A stretch of 22,503 bases of DNA, from positions 1 through 22,503 of the forward strand of contig DAONSX010000040.1 of the NCBI GenBank assembly GCA_035411425.1, read 5' to 3'. Shown piece by piece: positions 8,074-15,576 of the stretch. Every line of letters begins with the position of its first letter. Position 1 is the stretch's first letter. The stretch is from TTA-H9 sp002071415. GTDB taxonomy: Bacteria > Bacteroidota > Bacteroidia > Bacteroidales > TTA-H9. Under the pieces are notes generated by a model. The model saw nothing but the letters and a program-made list of their open reading frames with translations. It did no database searches and was not told the DNA's origin. Position numbers and translations under genes: made by a program.

Positions 8074-8258
8074 AAAATCATCAATTACGATTGTCAGGGT
8101 CTGCTATCATTGATTCCTTTTCAATTTACGGTTTTTTTTACAAGACTTTGTTCGACCTTTCTATTCTTGAAGCAGACTTATCTCATTTTCCGAATTATTA
8201 TATCATTCAATTTGTAAATATTCCTTAGTTTTTCTCGATCTATTCTCGATAAATTCCA

Positions 8259-9056
8259 ATGAAAGCTTTGATATTCGATATTCGACGGTTTTGTGTCAAT
8301 GATGGGCCGGGCATTCGTACGACGGTTTTTTTCAAAGGATGCCCATTGCGATGTTTATGGTGTCATAATCCCGAAAGCCAGCTTAACAAGCCGGAGCCAT
8401 TTTTACGGATGGATAAACTGGAAGGTAAATTCTTCGAGCATGAAGAACAAATCGGTTATGAAATCGATCTGGATGAATTATTAGAAATTTTATTTAGAGA
8501 TAGGGCTTTTATGGAAGAAAGTGGAGGTGGGGTTACTCTGAGTGGAGGAGAACCTTTGTGGCAATGGAAGTTTTCAGCAGCCTTAGCACAGAAATTGAGC
8601 GAGTCAGGTATTCACGTAGCAGTAGATACTTGTGGTTATGTTCAGTTACGGGTTTTCGAAGCCATATTGCCTTATACCCATCTTTTTCTCTATGATTTAA
8701 AAGGCTATGATAACCACAGGCACAAAGAAAATACTGGAGCAAGCAATTCTCTCATCCTCGAAAATCTTGAATATCTCATTCACCAGAGAGCCAATATCAT
8801 CTTGCGATATCCTGTAATTCCTGGTTATACCGATAGCGAAGACGATGTGAGAGGAATACTATCGATCATGAAGCGAAACTCTGATATACTGAGAGAAATA
8901 CATCTTTTGCCTTATCACAAATTAGGACAGAATAAATACCGAGGCTTACAAGCCTCGAATCCCATGCCTGAGAATATTCCCGATGCAGATGAAAGTGTTG
9001 GTCATATTGAATCGATCTTTAAATCAAATCATTTTATTGTAAAAATTGGAGGATAA
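8259..9056 (+). CDS. Glycyl-radical enzyme activating enzyme (radical SAM), probably the HypD activase
   Basis: A 265-aa radical SAM protein that installs the glycyl radical on its partner using SAM and a [4Fe-4S] cluster. The cluster motif is Cys28-X3-Cys32-X2-Cys35 (GCPLRCLWCHNPES), and SGGEP at 95-99 is the SAM-binding loop. The N-terminal DGPGIRTTVFFKGCP and the later LYDLKGYD and RYPVIPGYTD segments are typical of the PflA-like activase family. Between Cys35 and residue 95 there is no cysteine at all, so it lacks the ferredoxin-like insert with two extra clusters found in many activases of non-PFL glycyl-radical enzymes. It ends four bases before the dehydratase gene, and its last codons form that gene's Shine-Dalgarno, so the two are surely coexpressed. 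Confidence 0.92.
   Translation: MKALIFDIRRFCVNDGPGIRTTVFFKGCPLRCLWCHNPESQLNKPEPFLRMDKLEGKFFEHEEQIGYEIDLDELLEILFRDRAFMEESGGGVTLSGGEPLWQWKFSAALAQKLSESGIHVAVDTCGYVQLRVFEAILPYTHLFLYDLKGYDNHRHKENTGASNSLILENLEYLIHQRANIILRYPVIPGYTDSEDDVRGILSIMKRNSDILREIHLLPYHKLGQNKYRGLQASNPMPENIPDADESVGHIESIFKSNHFIVKIGG
9048..9053 (+). promoter_or_regulatory. Strong Shine-Dalgarno site for the glycyl radical enzyme
   Basis: GGAGGA sits six bases before the ATG at 9060 and encodes the two last glycines of the activase. Such a canonical site stands out here, since the other genes lack one, and suggests translational coupling with a high yield of the downstream enzyme. Confidence 0.7.
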
Positions 9057-9059
9057 ACC

Positions 9060-11435
9060 ATGAACACAAAAATAACACAGCGGATCGAGAAATTAAGAGA
9101 AAAAGGTCTTAGAGCCGTAAACAGAATCTCAGCCGAACGGGCTTTATTGATCACCCAGTTTTATCGAACGGCTGAGCCTTACAGAGTATCGGTTCCTGTA
9201 GCCCGGGCTATGGCTTTCGATTATATTTTAAGTCACAAGAAGATTTATATTGATGATGGAGAATTAATCGTGGGTGAACGGGGTCCAGAACCAAAGGCTG
9301 TACCTACCTATCCCGAAGTAAGCTTGCATTCTCTCGAAGACCTTCGAATTCTGAATACCAGGCCGAAGGTATCATTTCGAGTGGATGAGGATACTTTTGC
9401 AGCTTATCGAGATGTAATCATTCCTTTTTGGAAAGGAAGAAGCAACAGAGAAAGGATAATGGGATTAATGGATGAAGACTGGCTCAGAAGTTATGAAGCT
9501 GGTATTTTTACCGAATTCCAGGAACAAAGAGCACCTGGGCATACCGTTGGAGGTTCGAAAATTTTCAATAGGGGCATGCTCGATCTCATTGAAGACATCC
9601 ACCGAGTGCAGTTGAAACTCGATTTATATGAAGATTACCTGGCTTTTGAAAAAAATGAAGAGTTGAAGGCAATGGAAATAGCCGCAAGGGCTCTGATTCA
9701 TTTTGCTAATCGTCATGCCGATTTACTCGAAGAATTATCAAAACAAGAAGAAGATTTACAGCGAAAATCAGAGTTAAAGGAATTGGCTCAAATTAGCCGA
9801 CGCGTTCCTGCCTTTGCTCCTTCTACCTTTCATGAAGCCCTTCAACATTACTGGTACATTCATCTCGGCGTCATCACAGAAGTAAACCCATGGGACAGTT
9901 TCAATCCAGGTCGCCTCGATCAACATCTGTTTCCTTTTTGGCAAAAAGATAGAAACGAAGGAAGATTAAGCGATGAGAAAGCATGTGAACTACTTGAAGC
10001 ATTTTGGATAAAATTCAATAATCACCCAGCACCTCCCAAGGTTGGGGTTACGGCTCAAGAGAGCAACACTTATACCGATTTTGCTCTTATCAACGTCGGT
10101 GGTGTGAAGGTCGATGGGAGCGATGCAGTGAATCCTCTCAGCTATTTGATTCTGGATGTAGTTGAAGAAATGCGAATTTTACAGCCAAGCAGTATGGTCC
10201 AGATCAGCAGGAAAAATCCCGACCAGTTGCTTCACAGGGCATTTCAAATTATTCAGACCGGTTTTGGGCAGCCCAGTCTTTTCAACACCGATGCCATTAT
10301 TGCTGAGTTAGTCCGTCAGGGGAAAAGCATAGAAGATGCCCGCAATGGAGGTGCAAGCGGATGTGTGGAAGCCGGTGCCTTCGGAACGGAGGCCTACTGG
10401 CTGACAGGCTATTTGAATCTTCCAAAGATTCTCGAAATTACACTCAACAATGGTTTCGATCCTCGAACCAAGGTTCAGCTTGGCCCAAACACCGGAACTG
10501 CTGAATCATTCGAGAATTACAACCAGCTTCTGAATGCCTTTCAAACCCAACTCAATCATTTTATCCAGATTAAAATAAAAGGCAATAATATCATCGAAAA
10601 GCTTTTTGCTCATTATCTTCCCGTACCTTTTCTTTCTCTTATTATCGATGATTGTATAGAAAACGGGATGGATTACAATGCCGGAGGAGCACGCTACAAC
10701 ACAAGTTATATTCAGGGAGTTGGGATAGGCAGTCTTACCGATAGTCTCACAGCCATCAAATATCATGTCTTCGATAAGAAAACTCTTTCGATGAATAATT
10801 TGATAAAGGTTTTGGAAAACGATTTCGAAGATGATCTGTCTCTTCGTCACTTATTGGTTTATCAAACCCCAAAATATGGAAATGATGACGATTACGCTGA
10901 CATTGAGGCTCAAAGGGTGTTCGAAATGTTTTTTGAGGCTGTAGATGGAAGGCCTACAGCAAGAGGAGGCAAATTCAGGATCAATTTACTTCCTACAACT
11001 TCTCATATTTATTTTGGAAGTGTTATTGGAGCTCTACCCGATGGACGTAGGGCTGGCCAGCCTCTTTCGGAGGGTATTTCGCCCGTGCAGGGAGCCGATC
11101 ATCATGGTCCAACCGCCGTTATCCGTTCCTGTGCCAAATTAGACCACCTGCGAACCGGCGGTACTCTCTTGAATCAAAAATTTACTCCCTCCTTCTTCAA
11201 AAACCATGAAGCCATACAAAAACTAACTGCCCTAGTAAGAACATATTTCCGATTGGATGGTCATCATATACAATTTAATGTGGTGAATGCCGAAATTTTG
11301 AGGGATGCTCAGCGTGAACCCGAAAAATACCGCGATTTGATAGTGCGCGTAGCCGGTTATTCCGATTATTTCAACGACCTGACTCCCGAACTCCAGGAAG
11401 AAATCATCAGAAGAACTGAACACGAAACCATGTAA
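9060..11435 (+). CDS. hypD: Glycyl radical enzyme, trans-4-hydroxy-L-proline dehydratase (HypD) type
   Basis: A 791-aa glycyl radical enzyme. The glycyl loop RVAGYSDYF carries Gly766, and the thiyl-radical site GGASGCVEAG carries Cys435 and Glu437. His161 (APGHTVGG) and Asp279 (NPWDSFNPGR) also fall one residue after the positions I recall for the Clostridioides difficile HypD active site (His160, Asp278, Cys434, Glu436, Gly765). Long stretches such as GGARYNT.YIQGVGIG..TDSLTAIKY and TPKYGNDDDYAD match HypD as I remember it. HypD dehydrates trans-4-hydroxy-L-proline to pyrroline-5-carboxylate, normally reduced to proline by ProC; no proC is adjacent here. The specificity call rests on recalled residues, so another GRE dehydratase remains possible. 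The enzyme needs anaerobic conditions and the activase just upstream. Confidence 0.88.
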   Translation: MNTKITQRIEKLREKGLRAVNRISAERALLITQFYRTAEPYRVSVPVARAMAFDYILSHKKIYIDDGELIVGERGPEPKAVPTYPEVSLHSLEDLRILNTRPKVSFRVDEDTFAAYRDVIIPFWKGRSNRERIMGLMDEDWLRSYEAGIFTEFQEQRAPGHTVGGSKIFNRGMLDLIEDIHRVQLKLDLYEDYLAFEKNEELKAMEIAARALIHFANRHADLLEELSKQEEDLQRKSELKELAQISRRVPAFAPSTFHEALQHYWYIHLGVITEVNPWDSFNPGRLDQHLFPFWQKDRNEGRLSDEKACELLEAFWIKFNNHPAPPKVGVTAQESNTYTDFALINVGGVKVDGSDAVNPLSYLILDVVEEMRILQPSSMVQISRKNPDQLLHRAFQIIQTGFGQPSLFNTDAIIAELVRQGKSIEDARNGGASGCVEAGAFGTEAYWLTGYLNLPKILEITLNNGFDPRTKVQLGPNTGTAESFENYNQLLNAFQTQLNHFIQIKIKGNNIIEKLFAHYLPVPFLSLIIDDCIENGMDYNAGGARYNTSYIQGVGIGSLTDSLTAIKYHVFDKKTLSMNNLIKVLENDFEDDLSLRHLLVYQTPKYGNDDDYADIEAQRVFEMFFEAVDGRPTARGGKFRINLLPTTSHIYFGSVIGALPDGRRAGQPLSEGISPVQGADHHGPTAVIRSCAKLDHLRTGGTLLNQKFTPSFFKNHEAIQKLTALVRTYFRLDGHHIQFNVVNAEILRDAQREPEKYRDLIVRVAGYSDYFNDLTPELQEEIIRRTEHETM

Positions 11436-11508
11436 TTCATTTTGTCGTTTTAATTATTGACCTGATGACAGCTTTTTCGGGGCTTTCGTATTTTCTTTAT
11501 TTCCAAAC

Positions 11509-11516
11509 TAATTTTG
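11509..11516 (+). promoter_or_regulatory. Putative -7 promoter element for rel, with almost no leader
   Basis: TAATTTTG ends only four bases before the rel ATG at 11521, and TTTCG at 11484-11488 is a near -33 element about 20 bases upstream. With a start four to five bases after the element, the message would begin at the start codon. Confidence 0.45.
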
Positions 11517-11520
11517 CATC

Positions 11521-13698
11521 ATGGAATTCGAAGAGATAAAAACCAAAGCCGATGCAAAGTATCTGGCACTTGTCAAGGTAATCAAACCTTACCTGCACAG
11601 AAACGACACTGCAGTATTGCGCAAAGCATACGAAACCTCACTCGTGCATCTGGGAGAAATAATCAACGAAGCACGTCAACCCTTGGTTCTTCAGCAACTC
11701 GATATTGCACTCATTCTTGCCCATCGAATGGGAATGGGGCCGCAAACCGTGCTACCTGCGTTTGTGGTTGAAATGTTGAGATTTGGGAAAATAGAACCCA
11801 CTCAGATTTCTTCGACCTTTGGCGAAGTTACCCTGAAAATTACTCAGGGATTGTTATCCATTGAGAAGCTTAACCTATCGAAAGTTTCCACCGGTTCGGA
11901 AAATTTCCGTGAACTTCTCATCAGCCTTTCCAATGATATAAGAGGCATCTTTTATCTAATGGCCAGAAACCTCTATGATTTGAACCATTATTCTTCTTTG
12001 CCTACGGCATCTCAACAATTGATCATACAATTGGCGAGAGATGTTTTTATACCCTTTGCACATCGGCTTGGATTGTATAATATCAAGACTCAGTTAGAGA
12101 ATGATGTGATGCGATATTGCGAGCCAGAAATCTATAGAGATATTGCACAAAAAATGGAAGAACTTCGTCCGAGCCAACAATCCTTTTTTACCGATTTTAT
12201 TATTCCCATTCGCGAAGCTTTATCGGAAGCAGGAATCGAGTGTGAATTCAAATGGAGATTCAAGACAATTCCCAGTATATATCAGAAAATAAAAAAGCAA
12301 AATGTTGATATCCAACATGTTTACGATCTCTTTGCCGTTCGCATCATACTTACAGGCCAACTCAGCGATGAAATAGCCGAGTGCTGGAGAGTTTATAGCA
12401 TAGTAAGCAATATTTATCCACCCGATACTTCACGCCTGCGTGATTGGATAACACGCGCCCGACCGAGTGGCTACGAGAGTCTTCATACTACTGTAATGAC
12501 TCCCGAAGGAAAGTTTGTGGAAGTACAGATTCGCACCCGTCGTATGGACGAAATCGCTGAAAAAGGTGATGCTGCCCACTGGCATTATAAGGAAGCAGGT
12601 AGAAAATCGGAGATAGATACCTGGTTACGGGAAATTCGTGAAGTTCTGGAATCTTATCCTGGAGAGGGAGCCGATCCCTTACATACTCATCAACCATTGC
12701 CGTCTTCTACTCATATTTTTGTGCTTACTCCTGCAGGTGATGTAAAAGAATTGCCTCAGGGTGCAAGTGTCCTCGATTTTGCCTTCGAAGTACATTCGAG
12801 CCTTGGAGCCAGTTGTACAGGAGCCCGGGTAAATGGCAAAGTAGTTCCCTTAAAACATCGATTGTCCAATGGCGATAAAATAGAAATTCTAAGCTCAAAA
12901 AATCAATTTCCTAAGATAGATTGGCTGCAATATTGTGTTACATCGAAAGCCAGAAACAAGATCAGAAGAGCATTGAGCGAGGACAAGCTTGCCGAAGCAG
13001 AAACAGGGAAAAGCGCACTGCTTCGGCACTGCAGAAAATGGAAGGTAAATTATAACGATGAGATGGTTGAAAAGCTGCTTAAGCATTTTAAAATGAAAAC
13101 GGCTCTCGAACTCTATGCTTCATTTTCACATTCTGATATCGACTGGGCAGAAGTCAAAAGAATTCTTACCGAAAATACTTCGTCAGAAATCCATATTGTT
13201 CCACCGGTGAAAAGGAAGAAGCCCGTAAAGGAAGAGCCTGCCCCCAATGCCATCATCATAGGAGATGAATCGAAAAATATTCATTATTCGCTGGCACGTT
13301 GTTGTTCGCCTATTTATGGAGACGATGTATTTGGTTTTATTACGGTAAATCGCGGTATTACCATTCATCGCAAAAATTGCCCTAATGCCCTGACCTTGTT
13401 TTCGAAACATGCTTACAGGGTAGTTGAGGCTCGCTGGTTCGAAAAAGCTGGTGAAGGCCCTTATCAGGCTTTGCTTCGTATTACGGGCGACGATCGAATC
13501 GGCCTTCTGGCCGATATCACCCATGTTCTGACCAATGAACTGAATGTCAATATCCTCTCTGTAAACCTCGATTCGAAAGATGGATTCTTCGATGGAAAGA
13601 TGAAAGTGCAGGTGACAAATGTTGCTCATCTCGATTCGGTTATTCATCGGCTTATGAAGGTAAAAAGTGTGGCTAGGGTGAAACGCTTCTATGATTAA
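11521..13698 (+). CDS. relA: Long RelA/SpoT (p)ppGpp synthetase with degenerate hydrolase domain
   Basis: A 725-aa stringent-response enzyme that makes (p)ppGpp from ATP and GDP/GTP. Domains in order: an N-terminal pseudo-HD region (to about 200), synthetase (about 240-355, with YDLFAVRII and Asp269, SGYESLHTTV, and VEVQIRT with Glu334), TGS (about 396-460), a helical part, a zinc-finger-like segment with LARCCSPIYGDD near 590 and HRKNCPN, and a C-terminal ACT domain (about 646-725). In the hydrolase half the metal-binding His-Asp pair is missing (AFVVEML where active enzymes have LLHD.VED), and the later KLADRLHN motif reads LMARNLYD. It should therefore be synthetase-only, with a separate SpoT elsewhere in the genome. 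It is probably transcribed alone from the promoter at 11509. Confidence 0.93.
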   Translation: MEFEEIKTKADAKYLALVKVIKPYLHRNDTAVLRKAYETSLVHLGEIINEARQPLVLQQLDIALILAHRMGMGPQTVLPAFVVEMLRFGKIEPTQISSTFGEVTLKITQGLLSIEKLNLSKVSTGSENFRELLISLSNDIRGIFYLMARNLYDLNHYSSLPTASQQLIIQLARDVFIPFAHRLGLYNIKTQLENDVMRYCEPEIYRDIAQKMEELRPSQQSFFTDFIIPIREALSEAGIECEFKWRFKTIPSIYQKIKKQNVDIQHVYDLFAVRIILTGQLSDEIAECWRVYSIVSNIYPPDTSRLRDWITRARPSGYESLHTTVMTPEGKFVEVQIRTRRMDEIAEKGDAAHWHYKEAGRKSEIDTWLREIREVLESYPGEGADPLHTHQPLPSSTHIFVLTPAGDVKELPQGASVLDFAFEVHSSLGASCTGARVNGKVVPLKHRLSNGDKIEILSSKNQFPKIDWLQYCVTSKARNKIRRALSEDKLAEAETGKSALLRHCRKWKVNYNDEMVEKLLKHFKMKTALELYASFSHSDIDWAEVKRILTENTSSEIHIVPPVKRKKPVKEEPAPNAIIIGDESKNIHYSLARCCSPIYGDDVFGFITVNRGITIHRKNCPNALTLFSKHAYRVVEARWFEKAGEGPYQALLRITGDDRIGLLADITHVLTNELNVNILSVNLDSKDGFFDGKMKVQVTNVAHLDSVIHRLMKVKSVARVKRFYD

Positions 13699-13721
13699 TA
13701 ATTTTAAAAGGCTTAATTTTT

Positions 13722-13729
13722 TAATTTTG
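13722..13729 (+). promoter_or_regulatory. Putative -7 promoter element for the YD-repeat lipoprotein
   Basis: TAATTTTG, exact match to TAnnTTTG, 22 bases before the ATG at 13752 and 31 before the ATG at 13761; no clear -33 element. Confidence 0.45.
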
Positions 13730-13751
13730 CGCCTTCAAACACTTATATTGT

Positions 13752-14369
13752 ATGTGGGCTATGAAAAAAATAAACCTGGCTGTATGTATTTTGTGCTTAG
13801 GTGCATTAAGTATTTGTTCTTCTTCATGTAAACAAAACCCTAAGGCAAACTCATCGGGTGAAGTAGAGAAAACGAACCAACAAAAATCTCCCGAATTCAA
13901 ATACGACGACCTTGACCGTATTGTGCAAAGAAAGGATTTTTCCTATAACCGTGATGGTTCTGTGCGTTATAAGAACCAGTACGATTATAAGTACGACGAT
14001 CGAGGCAACCGAATCGAAGAAATTACGCAATCGTGGGATTTGAGTGGTAAACGCGTGGTCTATACCATTGCCCGTTTTCACTTCAATGACTTGAATCTGA
14101 AAATTGAGGCCATTTTTCAGTCATTCGATCCCGAAGGCCGTGAAATCTTATGGGTGAAAAATGTATATGATTATGATGATAATGGATATGAAATTCGTGA
14201 CCAACAATTCGATAAACAAGGGCGGCCTCTTTCATTAGTGACCCGAAAACGCGACGAAAAGGGCAGAATTCTCGAAGAGACTACTACTATTTATAATCCT
14301 GATGGAAGCATAAAGGAACATAAAGGTGCCCAGTACGACATCAATGGTAGAATTTTGAAAACTTGGTAA
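13752..14369 (+). CDS. YD-repeat-like lipoprotein of unknown function
   Basis: A 205-aa exported protein. The N-terminus is a signal peptide (MKKINLAVCILCLGALS) ending in a run SICSSSCKQN, so lipidation at Cys27 (or Cys24) is likely. After a short linker rich in Ser, Asn and Lys come eight or nine short repeats of the kind YDDxGxxI / FDxxGRxL about 15-25 residues apart (for example YDDRGNRIEE, YDDNGYEIRD, YDINGRILKT), like the single strands of YD/RHS-type beta sheets but far too few to form an RHS shell. An ATG at 13761 is an equally good start and gives a more typical signal peptide. It is monocistronic by its own promoter and lies between rel and the DedA gene. No function can be assigned. 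Confidence 0.78.
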   Translation: MWAMKKINLAVCILCLGALSICSSSCKQNPKANSSGEVEKTNQQKSPEFKYDDLDRIVQRKDFSYNRDGSVRYKNQYDYKYDDRGNRIEEITQSWDLSGKRVVYTIARFHFNDLNLKIEAIFQSFDPEGREILWVKNVYDYDDNGYEIRDQQFDKQGRPLSLVTRKRDEKGRILEETTTIYNPDGSIKEHKGAQYDINGRILKTW

Positions 14370-14691
14370 CATAAATTTTTTTACACCTGTTCCTAAATAA
14401 CTGCAAAAATCAAACGAAATGAAATATTCAACATCAATGAATGAATTAATTGACTTTTCTTGTGGTTATGTTGTATTTCAGGAAATGAAAATATTAACTT
14501 CATTAAATTACCTATCATAAAAATAAATTTATGATTCTATTTTTGATTCATTTTGTTGAATTACCTGCTAATCTGGTATGAGAAGCATGGCATGTTCCTT
14601 CATTATCATTCGAACAACATGGTCGTTTGAATTCATGATGATTGATGCTTGAAATGGCATGAAAGATTTTTTCCGATAACAAAATAATTTC
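14370..14691 (+). other. 322-base spacer between the lipoprotein and DedA genes
   Basis: AT-rich. It holds an 8-bp inverted repeat (ATCATAAA 14514-14521 with TTTATGAT 14528-14535, six-base loop) and directly after it a TATTTTTG (14538-14545) that fits the -7 consensus, 146 bases before the DedA start. The hairpin is weak and has no T-run, so a terminator is not supported. Confidence 0.4.
14538..14545 (+). promoter_or_regulatory. Possible -7 promoter element for the DedA gene
   Basis: TATTTTTG fits TAnnTTTG but lies 146 bases from the start codon in AT-rich DNA, so a chance match is quite possible. Confidence 0.25.
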
Positions 14692-15429
14692 ATGAATAAA
14701 AAACTTTTGATTTTTGTTTTCCTCACTTTTCAGATTATTGTTCTTCGGGCAAATTCCCAGATCGAGCCAGTGAAGCCCGAAAATTTGTCACTTCTCAAAC
14801 GAATCGAATTTTGGTACGAAAAAAATATGAATTATGGAAGTATTACGATTTTAATGGCTATCGAAAGTTCATTCATTCCCTTTCCATCTGAGGTAATTAT
14901 TCCGCCGGCAGCGTATATTGCCAGCAAGCCCGGAAGTGAGCTCAATATAATATTAATAGTCATTTTTGGTACTCTGGGAGCCCTCTTGGGGGCTTTCGTC
15001 AATTATTTCTTGGCTTTATGGTTAGGAAGGCCTTTAATGTATAAATTAGCCGACAGCAGATTAGGGAGGATGCTTTTATTAAGTAGTGCAAAAATTCAGA
15101 AGGCGGAGAATTATTTCAACCAGCATGGAAATATTTCTACCTTCATTGGTCGATTGATTCCAGGCATAAGGCAATTGATTTCATTGCCCGCAGGCCTGGC
15201 CCGAATGAACCTTCTGAGCTTCACTTTATTCACTGCACTTGGAGCTACTACATGGAATATCATCCTTGCCCTACTGGGCTATATTGCTCACGGTCAGGCC
15301 GATTTAATCGAAAAATACAACAAAGAGCTCAGTTACATTATTTTAGCAATCGTAGGATTGGTCGCCTTATTCTATATCCTCAAATATGTTAGAAAACGAA
15401 TGAAATCTACCAAACAATTACCTTTATAA
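14692..15429 (+). CDS. DedA family (SNARE-associated / VTT domain) membrane protein
   Basis: A 245-aa DedA-family inner-membrane protein. Members of this family translocate lipids such as undecaprenyl phosphate back across the membrane. The signature residues are visible: Glu58 in IESSFIPFPSEVIIPPAA, a Gly-rich membrane segment (FGTLGALLGAFVNY), and Arg154 and Arg160 in FIGRLIPGIRQLISLPAG. Two further hydrophobic segments follow, with a basic C-terminal tail. The first 22 residues look like an extra signal-peptide-like segment (MNKKLLIFVFLTFQIIVLRANSQ) before the re-entrant core. The gene stands alone on the plus strand before the OstA-like gene, in a region of envelope genes, which suits a role in carrier-lipid recycling; the actual lipid is not provable from sequence. 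Confidence 0.9.
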   Translation: MNKKLLIFVFLTFQIIVLRANSQIEPVKPENLSLLKRIEFWYEKNMNYGSITILMAIESSFIPFPSEVIIPPAAYIASKPGSELNIILIVIFGTLGALLGAFVNYFLALWLGRPLMYKLADSRLGRMLLLSSAKIQKAENYFNQHGNISTFIGRLIPGIRQLISLPAGLARMNLLSFTLFTALGATTWNIILALLGYIAHGQADLIEKYNKELSYIILAIVGLVALFYILKYVRKRMKSTKQLPL

Positions 15430-15519
15430 AGGCATTCAACTCGAGCACGATTTTTTCGAATATTCACCTTCGCCGAAAGACTTGAAAAATGAACATCCTC
15501 CATCATACTATTGTTTTGC

Positions 15520-15527
15520 TATCTTTG
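15520..15527 (+). promoter_or_regulatory. Putative -7 promoter element for the OstA-like gene
   Basis: TATCTTTG, exact TAnnTTTG match, 49 bases before the ATG at 15577. If used, transcription starts near 15532, which rules out the TTG at 15511 as the start codon. Confidence 0.45.
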
Positions 15528-15576
15528 CTCGATTTATCCGAATCTTTTCGCGATTGCGGCTTTTCGAACTTTCGTT

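Larger units (their letters stand above)
7714..8258 (+). other. 545-base region between pta and the glycyl-radical genes, with a long untranslated leader
   Basis: No large gene fits here. The region holds a weak inverted repeat just after pta (ATAGCC 7710-7715 with GGCTAT 7734-7739, no T-run), a TAATTTTG promoter element at 7966-7973, and a leader of about 280 bases before the activase ATG. The leader contains a possible 25-codon ORF (7996-8073). I do not recognise a known riboswitch in it. Confidence 0.5.

Noticed and set aside
14419..14520. A 33-codon ORF starting with ATG in the spacer before the DedA gene
   Set aside because: No promoter or ribosome binding site in front, low-complexity AT-rich codons and no recognisable family; short open frames of this size are expected by chance in AT-rich DNA.
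15418..15436. Palindrome CCTTTATAAAGG at the end of the DedA gene
   Set aside because: It overlaps the stop codon, has no loop and no T-run, so it does not look like a terminator or operator.
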